Source: Paracoccaceae bacterium (lineage in GTDB: Bacteria; Pseudomonadota; Alphaproteobacteria; Rhodobacterales; Rhodobacteraceae). From it: 64,000 bases of DNA. Shown piece by piece: positions 34,220-43,338 of the stretch. How positions within the stretch are numbered: the stretch's first letter is position 1; every line of letters begins with the position of its first letter. Under the pieces are notes generated by a model. It ran no database searches. It had not been told where the DNA came from and saw nothing but the letters and a program-made list of their open reading frames with translations. The position numbers were made by a program, and so were the translations under genes. Location of the stretch: NCBI GenBank assembly GCA_024304985.1, contig JAMWZC010000002.1, forward strand, positions 434,001 through 498,000, read 5' to 3'.

Positions 34220-35454
34220 CACGACGCGGCCTTGAGGTCGAGTGTGTCCTGAATCAGTTCCAGCACGCGGTCGGTGACTTCGGCCCCGGCGGTGGTCACG
34301 TCCCATGCGGCATGGGCCATTGCGGCGGCCTGATCGGGGGCGGTGAGCAGGGTCACGGCCGCGGCCATCGTGTCGGCATCGCGCACGAGGCGGGCGGCGC
34401 CGGCGCTGGACAGGCGTGTATAGGTGATCATGTGGCGGCTGACATTCGGGCCATAGAGGATGGCAGAGCCAAGCCCGGCGGGTTCGAACGGGTCCTGGCC
34501 ACCATGCCCGGCGACCAGCGAACTGGCCATGAAGGTGATCGAGGCCAGCCGATACCAGAGCCCCATGTCGCCCTGCGTGTCCGCGACAAGGATCTGGCAG
34601 GCTTCGTCCGGGGTCTCGTCCCTGGACCATTGCGCCACGCGCCAGCCCTCGGCCCGGAGGGCGTCGGTCATCGGCGTGCCTTCGGCGGGATCGTCCGGCA
34701 CGAGGATCAGCAGACGGCGATGCGCGCTGCGCAGGGCGGCGCGGTGGGCGGCGACCACGATCGGCACCTCGGCGGGTTGCACCATGGCGGCCAGCCAGAC
34801 CGGGCGCCCATCCAGCATTTGCGCCATCCTGTCGCGGGCCTTGTCATTGCAGGGCAGCGCGGCGCAGCCTTCCATCAGGGGGCCGGTGATCGTGATGTCC
34901 GCCGCCGCAACCCCCAGCTTCAGCAGGCGATTGGCGGCGTTGCCGGTGCTGGCCAGAACCTTGTCGAACCGGCGCAGCGTGACCTTGGTCAGGTCGGGCA
35001 GCCAGCGCCAGCGGCTGGTGTCGAAGCCTGATTCATCGGCGTCGATCAGATACATCGGCATCTTGCGGTCTGCGGCGGCGTTGATCAGCGCGTGGCGCAG
35101 TTGTCCGCCGGCCCAGAGGCAGAGGTCCGGTGACCAGTGGTCCAGAAAGGCCGCGATCAGCGGGGGCGTTTCGTCGGGGGCGGTGACCGGGATGATGAAG
35201 GGTTTGACTGCGTCGGGTGCGGGCAGATCGGGCGGAAGGGTCAGGAGCAGATGCAGATCGGGGCGATGGGCGCGCAGGCGGGTGGTGATCTGGATCAAGG
35301 CGGCGGCGCGGCTTTCGGTGGTGGCGTGGCCCCAGATCAGCTCTCCCTCCGGGCGGGGGGGCGTGGTGCGTGCCACGGGTGTGGCGGCGCGGCTTTGGCC
35401 CGGCGCGCTGCGGGCCAGGGTCAGGTAGGCAGAAAGGCTGACAGAGCGCGGCAT
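34219..35454 (-). CDS. waaA: 3-deoxy-D-manno-octulosonic acid (Kdo) transferase
   Basis: This 411-residue GT-B glycosyltransferase of the WaaA/KdtA family attaches Kdo to lipid A precursors. The N-terminal domain begins near residue 38 with [16 protein letters not shown]. The catalytic Glu probably corresponds to the one in ATTES, in a loop that looks two residues shorter than the usual HAxSVGE. The C-terminal domain has [26 protein letters not shown] (short core [12 protein letters not shown]), the nucleotide-sugar site. The usual N-terminal membrane anchor is weak or missing. It is coupled to lpxK and follows the DUF4170 gene by six bases. The call is firm at family level; how many Kdo units are added is unknown. 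Confidence 0.88.
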   Translation of the reverse strand: MPRSVSLSAYLTLARSAPGQSRAATPVARTTPPRPEGELIWGHATTESRAAALIQITTRLRAHRPDLHLLLTLPPDLPAPDAVKPFIIPVTAPDETPPLIAAFLDHWSPDLCLWAGGQLRHALINAAADRKMPMYLIDADESGFDTSRWRWLPDLTKVTLRRFDKVLASTGNAANRLLKLGVAAADITITGPLMEGCAALPCNDKARDRMAQMLDGRPVWLAAMVQPAEVPIVVAAHRAALRSAHRRLLILVPDDPAEGTPMTDALRAEGWRVAQWSRDETPDEACQILVADTQGDMGLWYRLASITFMASSLVAGHGGQDPFEPAGLGSAILYGPNVSRHMITYTRLSSAGAARLVRDADTMAAAVTLLTAPDQAAAMAHAAWDVTTAGAEVTDRVLELIQDTLDLKAAS

Positions 35455-35460
35455 GGGGTC

Positions 35461-35703
35461 CTAGCCGATCTCCCGCGTCGGCGAGGCTTCGGATTGCTCG
35501 TCCAGCATCCGGTGCAGATGGGTGATGAAATAGCGCATATGGGCGTCATCGACGGTGCGCTGCGCTTCGGCCTTCCAGGCGCGGTAGGCGCTGGCGTAGT
35601 CGGGGAAGATGCCGACGATATGCAGGTTGGCGGTGTCACGGAATTCGGTCGAGCCGGAATGGGTCAGCTCTCCGCCAAAGACAAGATGCAGGCGTTGGGT
35701 CAT
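35461..35703 (-). CDS. DUF4170 domain protein
   Basis: This 80-residue protein belongs to DUF4170, a small conserved alphaproteobacterial family. The visible conserved parts are LVFGGEL near the start, IVGIFPDYASAYRAWKAEAQRTVD (core FPDYASAYRAWK) and MRYFITHLHRMLD near the end. No function is established to my knowledge. The start at 35703 is preceded by GGGAGAA. It sits between a CysQ-like phosphatase and waaA, all on the minus strand and closely spaced, so it is probably cotranscribed with LPS genes. Confidence 0.85.
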   Translation of the reverse strand: MTQRLHLVFGGELTHSGSTEFRDTANLHIVGIFPDYASAYRAWKAEAQRTVDDAHMRYFITHLHRMLDEQSEASPTREIG

Positions 35704-35794
35704 CGGTTTCTCCCTTCGGGGTTTGCGCGCAAGGTAAGGTGTCTGCCCCATGGCCGCAAGCCGCGACGCCGCTGTCCGCCTGTGCTGCGGGCGG

Positions 35795-36583
35795 CTAGAC
35801 GGGCCAGGGCGCGAGGCGGCCGGAGAGGGCCTTGTGCAGCGCGGCACCTGCTGCCAGCACGCCGTTGACCTGCGGGTGCGGGTTGTTGAAACGAAGGGCG
35901 GTGCCGGTGCGGTCGGTGGTGTGGGCCCCGGCCTCGGACAGGATCAGGGCGCCTGCGGCGATGTCCCATTCCCAGCTGGGCCTCAAGGTGACCATCGCGT
36001 CGAAGCGGCCCTCGGCCACCAGAGACAGGCGGTAGGCCAGCGAGGGACGGTGATGGCGCACCAGATGCGGCACGTCGCGGCCGCGCCAGTTTACGGGATC
36101 GTAGACAGGCTTGGTGGCCAGCACGGTGGCCCCTGCCAGGGTCTGCTGATCCGACACGCGGATCGGGCTGTCGTTGAGATGGGCACCCATGCCTGCGGCG
36201 GCGCTGTAGAGCTTGTGCTTGAGCGGCAGGAACACGACGGCGGCGGTGATCACGCCATCTTCGGCCACGGCCAGCGAATGGGCCCATGTGGGGGCGCCTT
36301 CGATGAAGCTGCGGGTGCCGTCGATCGGGTCTACGATGAAGGTGCGGCGGCGGGTCAGGCGGTCGGCGGTGTCGGGCGTTTCCTCGGACAGCCAGCCGTA
36401 GTCGGGGCGGGCGGAGGTGAGGCGTTCGCGCAGCATGGCGTCGACGGCCAGATCGGCCTCGGTCACGGGGCCAGCCTCACCAGCCTTGTCCCAGCGCTGG
36501 GCGGTGGGGCCGCTGTAGCTTGTGGCAAGCCGGCCCGCATCTTGCGCGGCGCTGATCAGAAGATCGAGATCAGTCGCCGGCAA
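35795..36583 (-). CDS. Inositol monophosphatase-family phosphatase, CysQ-like (3'(2'),5'-bisphosphate nucleotidase)
   Basis: This 262-residue Mg-dependent phosphatase has the metal-binding signature DPIDGTRSF (Asp 85, Asp 88), the earlier Glu pair in GWLSEET, and the second signature SWEWDIAAGALILSEAG. The Lys/Glu spacing and the LSEET to DPIDGT distance fit the CysQ branch, which clears 3'-phosphoadenosine 5'-phosphate from sulfur assimilation, more than SuhB. Inositol-phosphate activity cannot be ruled out. The start overlaps the end of pmbA by 14 bases. Cytoplasmic. Confidence 0.88.
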   Translation of the reverse strand: MPATDLDLLISAAQDAGRLATSYSGPTAQRWDKAGEAGPVTEADLAVDAMLRERLTSARPDYGWLSEETPDTADRLTRRRTFIVDPIDGTRSFIEGAPTWAHSLAVAEDGVITAAVVFLPLKHKLYSAAAGMGAHLNDSPIRVSDQQTLAGATVLATKPVYDPVNWRGRDVPHLVRHHRPSLAYRLSLVAEGRFDAMVTLRPSWEWDIAAGALILSEAGAHTTDRTGTALRFNNPHPQVNGVLAAGAALHKALSGRLAPWPV

Positions 36584-37919
36584 GGGTCATCCCTTCGACC
36601 AGAAGCGAGGGCACGACGCGGCTGAGATGCGCCCGAGCGTCATTGGCCGGGATGATCCGGCGCAGCATGTCGCGCAGGTTTCCCGCGATGGTGCATTCGT
36701 TGACCGGATAGGCGATCTGCCCGTTCTCGATCCAGAGGCCGGAGGCCCCGCGGGAATAGTCGCCCGTATTGGGGTTGATCGTCGAGCCGATCATCGAGGT
36801 GACCAGAAGCCCGGTGCCCATGTCGCGGATCAGATCGGCGCGGCTGGCGCTGCCCGGTGTCAGCGCCACGTTCCAGTTCGAGGGCGAGGGCGGCGCGGAG
36901 GTGCCGCGCGCGGCGTTGGCGGTGGATTGCATCCCCAGTTTGCGGGCCGTGGCCAGATCCAGCGTCCAGCCGGTCAGGATGCCGTTTTCAACGATGGCGC
37001 GGCGCTGGGTGGGCAGACCTTCGGCATCGAAGGGACGCGAGGCGGTGGCGCGGGGGCGCAGCGGATCCTCGATCAGCGACAGATGGTCGGGCAGGACGGG
37101 CTGGCCCAAAGCATTCAGCAGCCATGACGCGCCGCGCGCGATGGCATTGCCGTTGATCGCGGCCAGCAGATGCCCGATGAGGGACGAGGAGATCCGCTCG
37201 TCAAAGATCACCGGATAGGTGCCTGTCTTGGGGCGGCGCGACCCGATACGTTCCACGGCGCGTTGTCCGGCGGTCTGTCCCACATCCTCGGGGCTGCGCA
37301 GATCGGACTGGAAGATCCGCATGTCGCCATCATAGTCGCGTTCCATTCCGGTGCCGCTGCCGGTGATGGCGACACAGCTTATGGCCCTGTCCGAGCGGGA
37401 ATAGCCTGCCGAGAAGCCGTTGGTGGCGGCCAGATGCACATGACGCAGGCCGTAGGCGGCACTGGCGGAATCCACCTTGCTGACGCCTTGCACGGACAGG
37501 GCGGCGGCTTCCGCGCGGGCGGCGTCTTCCTGCAGCGTGGCGGGGTCGGGTTCGGGCGTGGGGTCGCACATTTCCAGTGCGGCAATGTCCCAGTCGCGGG
37601 CGAGCTGCGACGGATCGGCCAGCCCGATCGTGGGATCAAGAGGTGCCTCGCGGGCCATGGCCACGGCGCGTTCCGCCATGGCGGCCAGCGTGGCGGGGTT
37701 GGTGTCCGAGGCCGAGACATTGGCCTGTCGCTGACCCACCATGACGCGCAGGCCAAGGTCGATCCCTTCGGAGCGTTCGGCCTGTTCCAGCACCCCGCCG
37801 CGCATGTCGATGGCGACCGAGGTGCCCTGCACCGCCATGGCATCGGCGGCATCGGCCCCTGCGCGGCGCGCCGCATCCAGCAGGGCGGCGGTCAGGGTTT
37901 CCAGAGGGGCGGTGGTCAT
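36570..37919 (-). CDS. pmbA: Metalloprotease-related protein PmbA/TldE
   Basis: This 449-residue member of the TldD/PmbA family is the partner of TldD in a heterodimer that degrades unfolded or leader peptides and matures some modified peptides. PmbA itself carries no metal-binding HExxxH motif, and none is seen here, as expected. Family segments include ERSEGIDLGLRVMVGQRQA, RGASWLLNALGQPV, and near the end MIGSTINPNTGDYSRGASGLW (core NPNTGDYSRGASG), the diagnostic PmbA signature. The start at 37919 has AAGGAGA upstream. It is followed by the CysQ-like gene with a 14-base overlap. Confidence 0.92.
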   Translation of the reverse strand: MTTAPLETLTAALLDAARRAGADAADAMAVQGTSVAIDMRGGVLEQAERSEGIDLGLRVMVGQRQANVSASDTNPATLAAMAERAVAMAREAPLDPTIGLADPSQLARDWDIAALEMCDPTPEPDPATLQEDAARAEAAALSVQGVSKVDSASAAYGLRHVHLAATNGFSAGYSRSDRAISCVAITGSGTGMERDYDGDMRIFQSDLRSPEDVGQTAGQRAVERIGSRRPKTGTYPVIFDERISSSLIGHLLAAINGNAIARGASWLLNALGQPVLPDHLSLIEDPLRPRATASRPFDAEGLPTQRRAIVENGILTGWTLDLATARKLGMQSTANAARGTSAPPSPSNWNVALTPGSASRADLIRDMGTGLLVTSMIGSTINPNTGDYSRGASGLWIENGQIAYPVNECTIAGNLRDMLRRIIPANDARAHLSRVVPSLLVEGMTLAGD

Positions 37920-38060
37920 GAATGGGTCTCCTTGCTGGGTGTGAGGTAGGCCGAGGGGCCGGGATACGCAAGGGCGCAGCCGTCGCAGTCTGGCTGACAC
38001 GCAACCGGGGCCGCCAGCGATATGCCTGCGGCCCCGGTCTTGTCGGATTGCGATGTCGGA

Positions 38061-39581
38061 TCAGCGCAGGCGTTGACCGTTGGCCAGAACCTGACCCTCG
38101 CCGTTGATCTCGATCCGCGAGGTCAGGCTGTCCGGGCCGGTGCCGGGCCGGGCGAAGAGGCCCAGCATCATGCGCGCGCCCATGGCCTGTTCCTCGGGCA
38201 GGAGGCCCATGGCGACCAGCGTGTCGAGCAGGGTATTGCCGCCTGTCAGTTCCAGATCAAGCGCGCCTTCGGGACGGGGCATGCCGTCGAAGGTGGTCAG
38301 GTCGGTGTTGTCGAAAGTGAAATCGCCCTGCCCGGTCAGCCGCGCCCCGGCAATGGCCAGCGTGAGCGCGTTGACCGTCAGGGCGTGCAATTCTCCGGGC
38401 GGTGTGGTTGCGGCCATCATCGCCTGTTCATCCATGATGTCCTGCGTCACGCGGGCCTTGCCGGTGAGGTTGATGTCGATGGTGGCCGGATCGCGCGGCA
38501 GTTGCCCGGCGGGATCGACCATGCCCCAGATCGCATCGGACACCGTGACATCGGCCAGCGTCAGGCCGAGGCCGAAATCGGTGGGCTCTTCGGTCTGGCT
38601 TATGGGGAAGAGCATGTTGAACCCGGCCTTGCCCATGCCCAGCGTGATCGGCAGCGGGATTTCGGACCCGGAATAGTTCATGGCGACGCCAGTTGCTTCG
38701 CCGGAATAGGCAATCTGGGTTCCGTCCATCTTCACGGTCAGGCGACCCGCGTCGGAGCTGGTGTTGGCTTCGAATGTCTGGCCCTGTCCGGTGACGGAAA
38801 TGTCCGAGGAGCCGCCCTCGTAGGTGTAGCCGCCGTCCACGGCAAAGCCCGCGCGCATGGCTGCGGGCAGATCGTTCATATCCGCTTCGGCCGGCACGCT
38901 GAGGGTGCCGTCGAAGCCGATGTTCTGCAGGCCGCCGGTCAGCGAAATGCGGCCCGTGGGATCCTCGGGGTTGGCCATGTCCAGCACATAGTCCAGCGCC
39001 GCTGCGGTCATGGTCTGGGCTGATGTGCGCAGATCGGTGCCGGTCACTGTGCTTTCACCGGAAATGCCGGTCATGCGCATCACGGCTTCGTCGATCGCGA
39101 TGGCCTGCCCGTCCACGATCATGCTGGTCAGGGCAAAGGCCATCTGGGCAGCTTCGTAGGTATAGACCATGTTGTCGGGATCGCCCGACACGACCATGGC
39201 GAAACCCTGCTGGGTATAGTCCACGGTGCCGGAGACATCCTCGCCCTCGGTGTCGGGGGGGGTGACGGAGAAGGCCAGCGGCATCCGGTCGGGCATCGTG
39301 ACGCGCACGCGCCCGTCGCCGGTTTCGGCAAAGGAGAGGCTGTCCATGACGAGGCTGGCGGTGGTGCCGTCCTGCGGGCTGTCCATGGTCAGGTTCAGCC
39401 CGGTCACAGTGACCGTGCCGCCCGAAGCCTGTTCGGTCCCGGCGACGGTATAGCCGAAGTCTTCAAGATAGGTTTTGAAATCGGACCAGACCTGCTCGGC
39501 GGTCACGTCGGCCCAAGCTGCCGACCCGGTGATGAAAATTGCGATGGCGCTGCTGCCCAGGTGGCGAGACCAGAAACTCAT
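38061..39581 (-). CDS. DUF2125 domain protein, exported
   Basis: This 506-residue protein has a signal peptide (about 1-24, ending AAWA), then a long beta-rich region with repeated short motifs such as DVTAEQVWSDFKTYLEDFGY (core EQVWSDFKTYL), TVTVTGL, and many VTG/ITG-type turns. This matches DUF2125, a family of envelope proteins with unknown function; beta-rich lipid-transport-type repeats are a possible analogy only. Rich in Asp, Thr and Gly, with no Cys. The start at 39581 has GGAAAGG upstream. Divergent from the SDR gene 125 bases away. No operon partner is seen. Confidence 0.85.
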   Translation of the reverse strand: MSFWSRHLGSSAIAIFITGSAAWADVTAEQVWSDFKTYLEDFGYTVAGTEQASGGTVTVTGLNLTMDSPQDGTTASLVMDSLSFAETGDGRVRVTMPDRMPLAFSVTPPDTEGEDVSGTVDYTQQGFAMVVSGDPDNMVYTYEAAQMAFALTSMIVDGQAIAIDEAVMRMTGISGESTVTGTDLRTSAQTMTAAALDYVLDMANPEDPTGRISLTGGLQNIGFDGTLSVPAEADMNDLPAAMRAGFAVDGGYTYEGGSSDISVTGQGQTFEANTSSDAGRLTVKMDGTQIAYSGEATGVAMNYSGSEIPLPITLGMGKAGFNMLFPISQTEEPTDFGLGLTLADVTVSDAIWGMVDPAGQLPRDPATIDINLTGKARVTQDIMDEQAMMAATTPPGELHALTVNALTLAIAGARLTGQGDFTFDNTDLTTFDGMPRPEGALDLELTGGNTLLDTLVAMGLLPEEQAMGARMMLGLFARPGTGPDSLTSRIEINGEGQVLANGQRLR

Positions 39582-39706
39582 GTTGTCAACCTTTCCGCGA
39601 CTATGCGGCGCGCAGTGTGACGGATGCTGGCCAAGCGTCAAGACCTCTTGGCGCTGGACCCCGTGAATTGACCCGTTTACCAAGGGGAAAACAGGATGAG
39701 GACAGG

Positions 39707-40459
39707 ATGAACGCGATCATGGGGAAGACAGTCCTGATCACCGGCGCAAGCCGTGGGATCGGGGAAGCGGCGGCGCGCACCTTTGCGGCGGCCGGGGCCA
39801 ATGTGGTGCTTGCGGCGCGTGATGCGGGTGCCGTGGGCCGGATTGCCGCAGAGATCGGCGCGCAGGCGGTGGGCGTGGGCTGTGACGTGACCGATATGGC
39901 GCAGGTGCAGGCGGCGGTTGATCTGGCGGTGGCGCGGTTCGGGCGATTGGATGTGCTGATCGGGAATGCGGGAGTGATCGAGCCGATTGCGCGTCTGGAT
40001 GCGGCGGATGCGGACGACTGGGGGCGTGCGATTGATATCAACCTTAAGGGCGTGTTTCACGGGATGCGCGCGGCGCTGCCGGTGATGCAGGCGCAGGGCG
40101 GCGGCACGATCATCACGATCAGTTCCGGGGCGGCGCATAACCCGCTGGAAGGGTGGAGCGGCTATTGCGCGTCCAAGGCGGGGGCGGCGATGCTGACATC
40201 CTGCGCGCATCTGGAAGCGGGCAGCGCGGGTGTGCGGGTGATGGGCCTGTCACCGGGCACGGTGGCGACCGATATGCAGCGGGTGATCAAGGCCAGCGGC
40301 GTGGGGCCGATCGCCAAGCTGGAATGGGAGGATCACATCCCCGCAGACTGGCCCGCGCGGGCGTTGATGTGGATGTGCTCAAGCGATGCCGATGACTGGC
40401 TGGGGCGCGAGATTTCGTTGCGTGATGAGGGGATTCGCCGCCGGGTGGGGCTGATATGA
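39707..40459 (+). CDS. Short-chain dehydrogenase/reductase
   Basis: This 250-residue SDR has the cofactor loop TGASRGIGEAAA (about residues 12-23), the NAG motif in LIGNAGV, the active-site Ser in TISSGAA and the Tyr/Lys pair in YCASKAG. An Arg directly after the Gly-rich loop and AARDA after the second strand suggest NADP(H). The substrate is unknown. The stop overlaps the start of a crotonase-family gene by four bases (ATGA), so the two proteins are translated together and may act in one acyl or hydroxyacyl pathway. AGGACAGG precedes the ATG. Confidence 0.92.
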   Translation: MNAIMGKTVLITGASRGIGEAAARTFAAAGANVVLAARDAGAVGRIAAEIGAQAVGVGCDVTDMAQVQAAVDLAVARFGRLDVLIGNAGVIEPIARLDAADADDWGRAIDINLKGVFHGMRAALPVMQAQGGGTIITISSGAAHNPLEGWSGYCASKAGAAMLTSCAHLEAGSAGVRVMGLSPGTVATDMQRVIKASGVGPIAKLEWEDHIPADWPARALMWMCSSDADDWLGREISLRDEGIRRRVGLI

Positions 40460-41064
40460 TCGACCTGACCAAGGAGGACGGGCTGTGGACCGTCACGATC
40501 AACCGGCCCGACAAGGCCAATTCCCTGACCGCCGCCATGCTGGAGCGGCTGTGCGAGATCGCAGAGGAAGCGCAGGAGGCGCGGGTGCTGATCCTGACCG
40601 GGACAGGCCGGGTGTTCAGCGCAGGCGCGGATCTTGAGGCGGCGCGGGCGGGGTTGGCGACAAGCCCCCTGTGGGAACGGCTGTCGGGGGCCATTGCCGC
40701 CTTGCCGGGCCTGTCCATCGCCGCGTTGAACGGCACGCTGGCGGGGGGCGCCATGGGCATGGCGCTGGCCTGCGATCTGCGGATCGCGGTGCCGGATGCG
40801 AAGTTCTTCTATCCGGTGATGAAACTGGGACTTCTGCCGCAACCTTCGGACCCCGGTCGTATGGCGGCGCTGATCGGACCGGCGCGGACCAAGCTGATCC
40901 TGATGGGCGGGCAGAAGATCACGGCGGATGAGGCGCTGTCCTATGGTCTGATCGACCGGATCGTCGAGGATGTTGCCTTGATCGAGGTGGCGCGGTCCAT
41001 CGGGGCTGACACTTTGGCGGCGAAGCCGGATTTTGCCAGCACGATCAAGGCGATGTGCCGCTGA
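40456..41064 (+). CDS. Enoyl-CoA hydratase/isomerase (crotonase) superfamily protein, both catalytic Glu absent
   Basis: This 202-residue crotonase-fold protein is short (about 260 is usual) and ends soon after the domain core. The CoA-binding and oxyanion parts are kept: FSAGADLEAAR and TLAGGAMGMALACDLRIA. Aligned by eye with classical hydratases, the Glu in the GGGxEL position is Met-Gly here, and the second Glu of the PE-x-x-x-G position is Val (FFYPVMKLGLLP). Water addition as in enoyl-CoA hydratase is therefore unlikely; isomerase, thioesterase, decarboxylase or non-catalytic roles fit better. Translationally coupled to the SDR gene. Followed by copy 4 of the dispersed motif. Confidence 0.85.
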   Translation: MIDLTKEDGLWTVTINRPDKANSLTAAMLERLCEIAEEAQEARVLILTGTGRVFSAGADLEAARAGLATSPLWERLSGAIAALPGLSIAALNGTLAGGAMGMALACDLRIAVPDAKFFYPVMKLGLLPQPSDPGRMAALIGPARTKLILMGGQKITADEALSYGLIDRIVEDVALIEVARSIGADTLAAKPDFASTIKAMCR

Positions 41065-41077
41065 GGGCAGTCGTCGG

Positions 41078-41107
41078 ACTTGGATATTTGGAGCAAGAAG
41101 AAGCAAG
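41078..41107 (+). repeat. Dispersed junction motif, copy 4
   Basis: TTGGATATTTGGAGCAAGAA followed by GAAG lies 14 bases after the crotonase-like stop, in the convergent junction with the HNH gene. Confidence 0.7.
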
Positions 41108-41111
41108 CGGC

Positions 41112-41414
41112 CTAGCGTTTGCGGCGTGATCCGGGGCTGCGGGAGAGGAAGCCGGGCGGGCGTTTGGCGATCCAGTCGGCGAAGCGGGCGAGGCGGGGAT
41201 GGGCGCGCAGCGCATCAACCGTGTTGAAGCTGCGGGCCAGTTCGGATTCCGTAAGCGTGGCGTGGATTTCCTTGTGGCAGATATGGTGCAACAGCACCGT
41301 GGGGCCGCCTTTGCCGCCCTTGAGCTTGGGGATCAGGTGATGGGCCGATTGCGGCACATCGGCCGGGATCGGGCGCAGGCAAAGCGGGCAGACCGGGGTG
41401 TCGCTGGCATCCAT
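41112..41414 (-). CDS. Small HNH endonuclease domain protein
   Basis: This 100-residue protein has a zinc-type HNH core: CPLCLRPIP (first Cys pair), then SAHHLIPKLKGGKGG with the catalytic His of the AHHL motif, and HHICHKEIHATL, which supplies the remaining metal ligands and the final His. The basic C-terminus ends RSPGSRRKR. It may cut DNA or RNA; standalone small HNH proteins of this type are conserved in several Proteobacteria without a known task. The start at 41414 gives MDASDTPVCPLC; longer reading frames run into the promoter of the divergent flavoprotein gene, 44 bases away. No phage or restriction genes lie nearby. Confidence 0.8.
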   Translation of the reverse strand: MDASDTPVCPLCLRPIPADVPQSAHHLIPKLKGGKGGPTVLLHHICHKEIHATLTESELARSFNTVDALRAHPRLARFADWIAKRPPGFLSRSPGSRRKR

Positions 41415-41458
41415 GACCTGCAAGGATGGGATATGCGCGGGCAAAGGCAAGGGTGGCA

Positions 41459-42640
41459 ATGAGCGAGGCTTTGGTGATCGGGGCGGGGCCAGCGGGTCTG
41501 ATGGCGGCCGAGGCGCTGGCACGGGCCGGGCTGCGCGTCGTCGTGGCCGAGGCGAAGCCGTCGGTCGGGCGCAAGTTCCTGATGGCGGGGAAATCCGGGC
41601 TGAACATCACCAAGGATGAAGGGATTGATGCTTTCGTCGCGGCCTTTGCCGAGGCGGGTCCGGTCTTGCGCCCCGTAATGGCCGCCTTTGGACCCGATGC
41701 GGTGCAGGATTGGGCGCGCGGGTTGGGGCAAGAGGTGTTTACGGGATCATCGGGGCGGGTGTTTCCGGTTGCCATGAAAGCCTCGCCTTTGGTGCGGGCG
41801 TGGTTGGCGCGTCTGGCGGGGTTGGGGGTTGAGATCCGCACGCGGTGGCGTTGGATCGGGATCGAGGACGGGCTCCGTTTCGACACGCCGGAGGGCGTGC
41901 AGGTGATGCGTCCTGATGTGACCGTGCTGGCCTGCGGCGGGGCAAGTTGGGCGCGGCTGGGATCGGACGGCGCTTGGGCCGGGCTTTTGGCGGGCGTTCC
42001 GCTGGCGCCGTTTCAGCCTGCGAATATGGGATTTGTCGTGCCATGGTCGGCGCATATGGCGCGGCATCTGGGGCAACCCGTGAAAGGGATCGCGCTGCAT
42101 GCGGGCGGGCAGGTGTCACGCGGCGAGATCGTCCTGTCGGCGCCCGGGATCGAAGGTGGCGGGATCTATGCCGTGTCGCGCGCCCTGCGCGAGGGGGCGG
42201 GACTGGTGCTGGACCTGATGCCGGATATGAGCGTGCAGCAGGTGGGAGAACGGCTGGCACGGCCGCGCGGCAAGGCGAGTTGGAGCAATCATCTGCGCAA
42301 GGTCCTGCGGCTGGACCCGGTGAAGCTGGCGCTGTTGATGGAGTTTGGCCAGCCTTTGCCGCAGGAAGCGGGGGCGTTGGCGGCGCGGATCAAGGCGCTG
42401 GCCGTGCCGCATCAGGGGCCGCGCCCGATGGATGAGGCGATTTCCACGGCAGGGGGAATCAGGTTGGCGGCGCTGGATGACGGCTTGATGATCCGCGTGA
42501 TGCCGGGGGTCTTTGCGGCGGGCGAGATGCTGGATTGGGAGGCGCCCACGGGTGGCTATCTGATCAGCGGGGCGCTGGCGACAGGGCTATGGGCCGGGCG
42601 GCACGCGGCGTCATGGGTGCAGGGGGCCGAGGCCCCCTGA
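41459..42640 (+). CDS. BaiN/HI0933-like FAD-dependent flavoprotein (TIGR03862-type)
   Basis: This 393-residue protein has an N-terminal FAD-binding Rossmann motif VIGAGPAGLMAAEALARAG (GxGxxG at about residues 7-12), the family motif GRKFLMAGKSGLNIT with SG-N-T, and a C-terminal FAD part with GVFAAGEMLDWEAPTGGY. This matches the HI0933/BaiN family, flavoproteins of largely unknown reaction that act as NAD(P)H-dependent reductases on aromatic or steroid-like compounds in a few cases. The start at 41459 has AAGGGTGGCA upstream. It is divergent from the HNH gene, and its stop lies eight bases from the convergent GST gene. Confidence 0.88.
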   Translation: MSEALVIGAGPAGLMAAEALARAGLRVVVAEAKPSVGRKFLMAGKSGLNITKDEGIDAFVAAFAEAGPVLRPVMAAFGPDAVQDWARGLGQEVFTGSSGRVFPVAMKASPLVRAWLARLAGLGVEIRTRWRWIGIEDGLRFDTPEGVQVMRPDVTVLACGGASWARLGSDGAWAGLLAGVPLAPFQPANMGFVVPWSAHMARHLGQPVKGIALHAGGQVSRGEIVLSAPGIEGGGIYAVSRALREGAGLVLDLMPDMSVQQVGERLARPRGKASWSNHLRKVLRLDPVKLALLMEFGQPLPQEAGALAARIKALAVPHQGPRPMDEAISTAGGIRLAALDDGLMIRVMPGVFAAGEMLDWEAPTGGYLISGALATGLWAGRHAASWVQGAEAP

Positions 42641-42648
42641 CCCGGCAG

Positions 42649-43233
42649 TCACTTGGCGGCGGCGCGTTTGAAGGCGTCGCGGCTGCGCATGACCTTGGCA
42701 TAGGCCAGCAGTTTCGGCTGGTCGATCTCGAACTTGGCGCTGTAGGCCCAGTTGAGGCAATGGGCGGCGATGATATCGGCGATGGTCATGGTGTCGCCCA
42801 TCAGGAAGGGGCCGTCCATCGCATCGGCCAGCCGCGCGATATTGCGCGAGAATTCCCATTTCAGGCTGTCCTTGACGGCGGGCACGCGTTTTTCCTCGGG
42901 GAGGATGAAGCTGTGGCGGGCGGCGGTCCAGAGGACGGCGTCGAGTTCATCAAGCACCATATGGGTCATGCCGTCCTGCCGGGCGCGCTGGATCGTGCCA
43001 GCGGGGAAGGTCAGCTTGCCGTGCTTGTCGGCCAGATAGGTGAGGATCGCGGTCGAATCGGTCAGTAGCGCATCACCATCGCGCAGCGCGGGGATCTTGC
43101 CCGAGGGATTGGCGGCCAGCGCCTCGGGGCTGTGGGGTTTGACGGCGGTGTGGGTGTAGGGCTGGTCCAGCTCCTCCAGCATCCACATCACACGGAATGC
43201 GCGGCTTTGGGTGCCGCCGATGACTTCGTACAT
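42649..43233 (-). CDS. Glutathione S-transferase family protein
   Basis: This 194-residue protein has the two-domain GST layout. The thioredoxin-like N-terminal domain has GGTQSRAFRVMWMLEEL, NPSGKIPALRDGD with the cis-Pro, and the glutathione-binding DSTAILTYLADK. The helical C-terminal domain follows from about residue 85 with FLMGDTMTIADIIAAHCL, the family's capping motif. The first catalytic position is probably the Ser or Thr in TQSR. Function in detoxification or thiol chemistry is a family inference. It lies between the convergent flavoprotein gene and holA and probably has its own promoter. Confidence 0.9.
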   Translation of the reverse strand: MYEVIGGTQSRAFRVMWMLEELDQPYTHTAVKPHSPEALAANPSGKIPALRDGDALLTDSTAILTYLADKHGKLTFPAGTIQRARQDGMTHMVLDELDAVLWTAARHSFILPEEKRVPAVKDSLKWEFSRNIARLADAMDGPFLMGDTMTIADIIAAHCLNWAYSAKFEIDQPKLLAYAKVMRSRDAFKRAAAK

Positions 43234-43338
43234 GATCTCTCTCCCTCACAGGCGCGGGCGCGCCGGTTCCGGGGGTAAGTTGATCCTGTTTCGGGGTGGA
43301 TTTCCAGAGGGATGCGGCGATTTTCCGCGACGTCGCGG

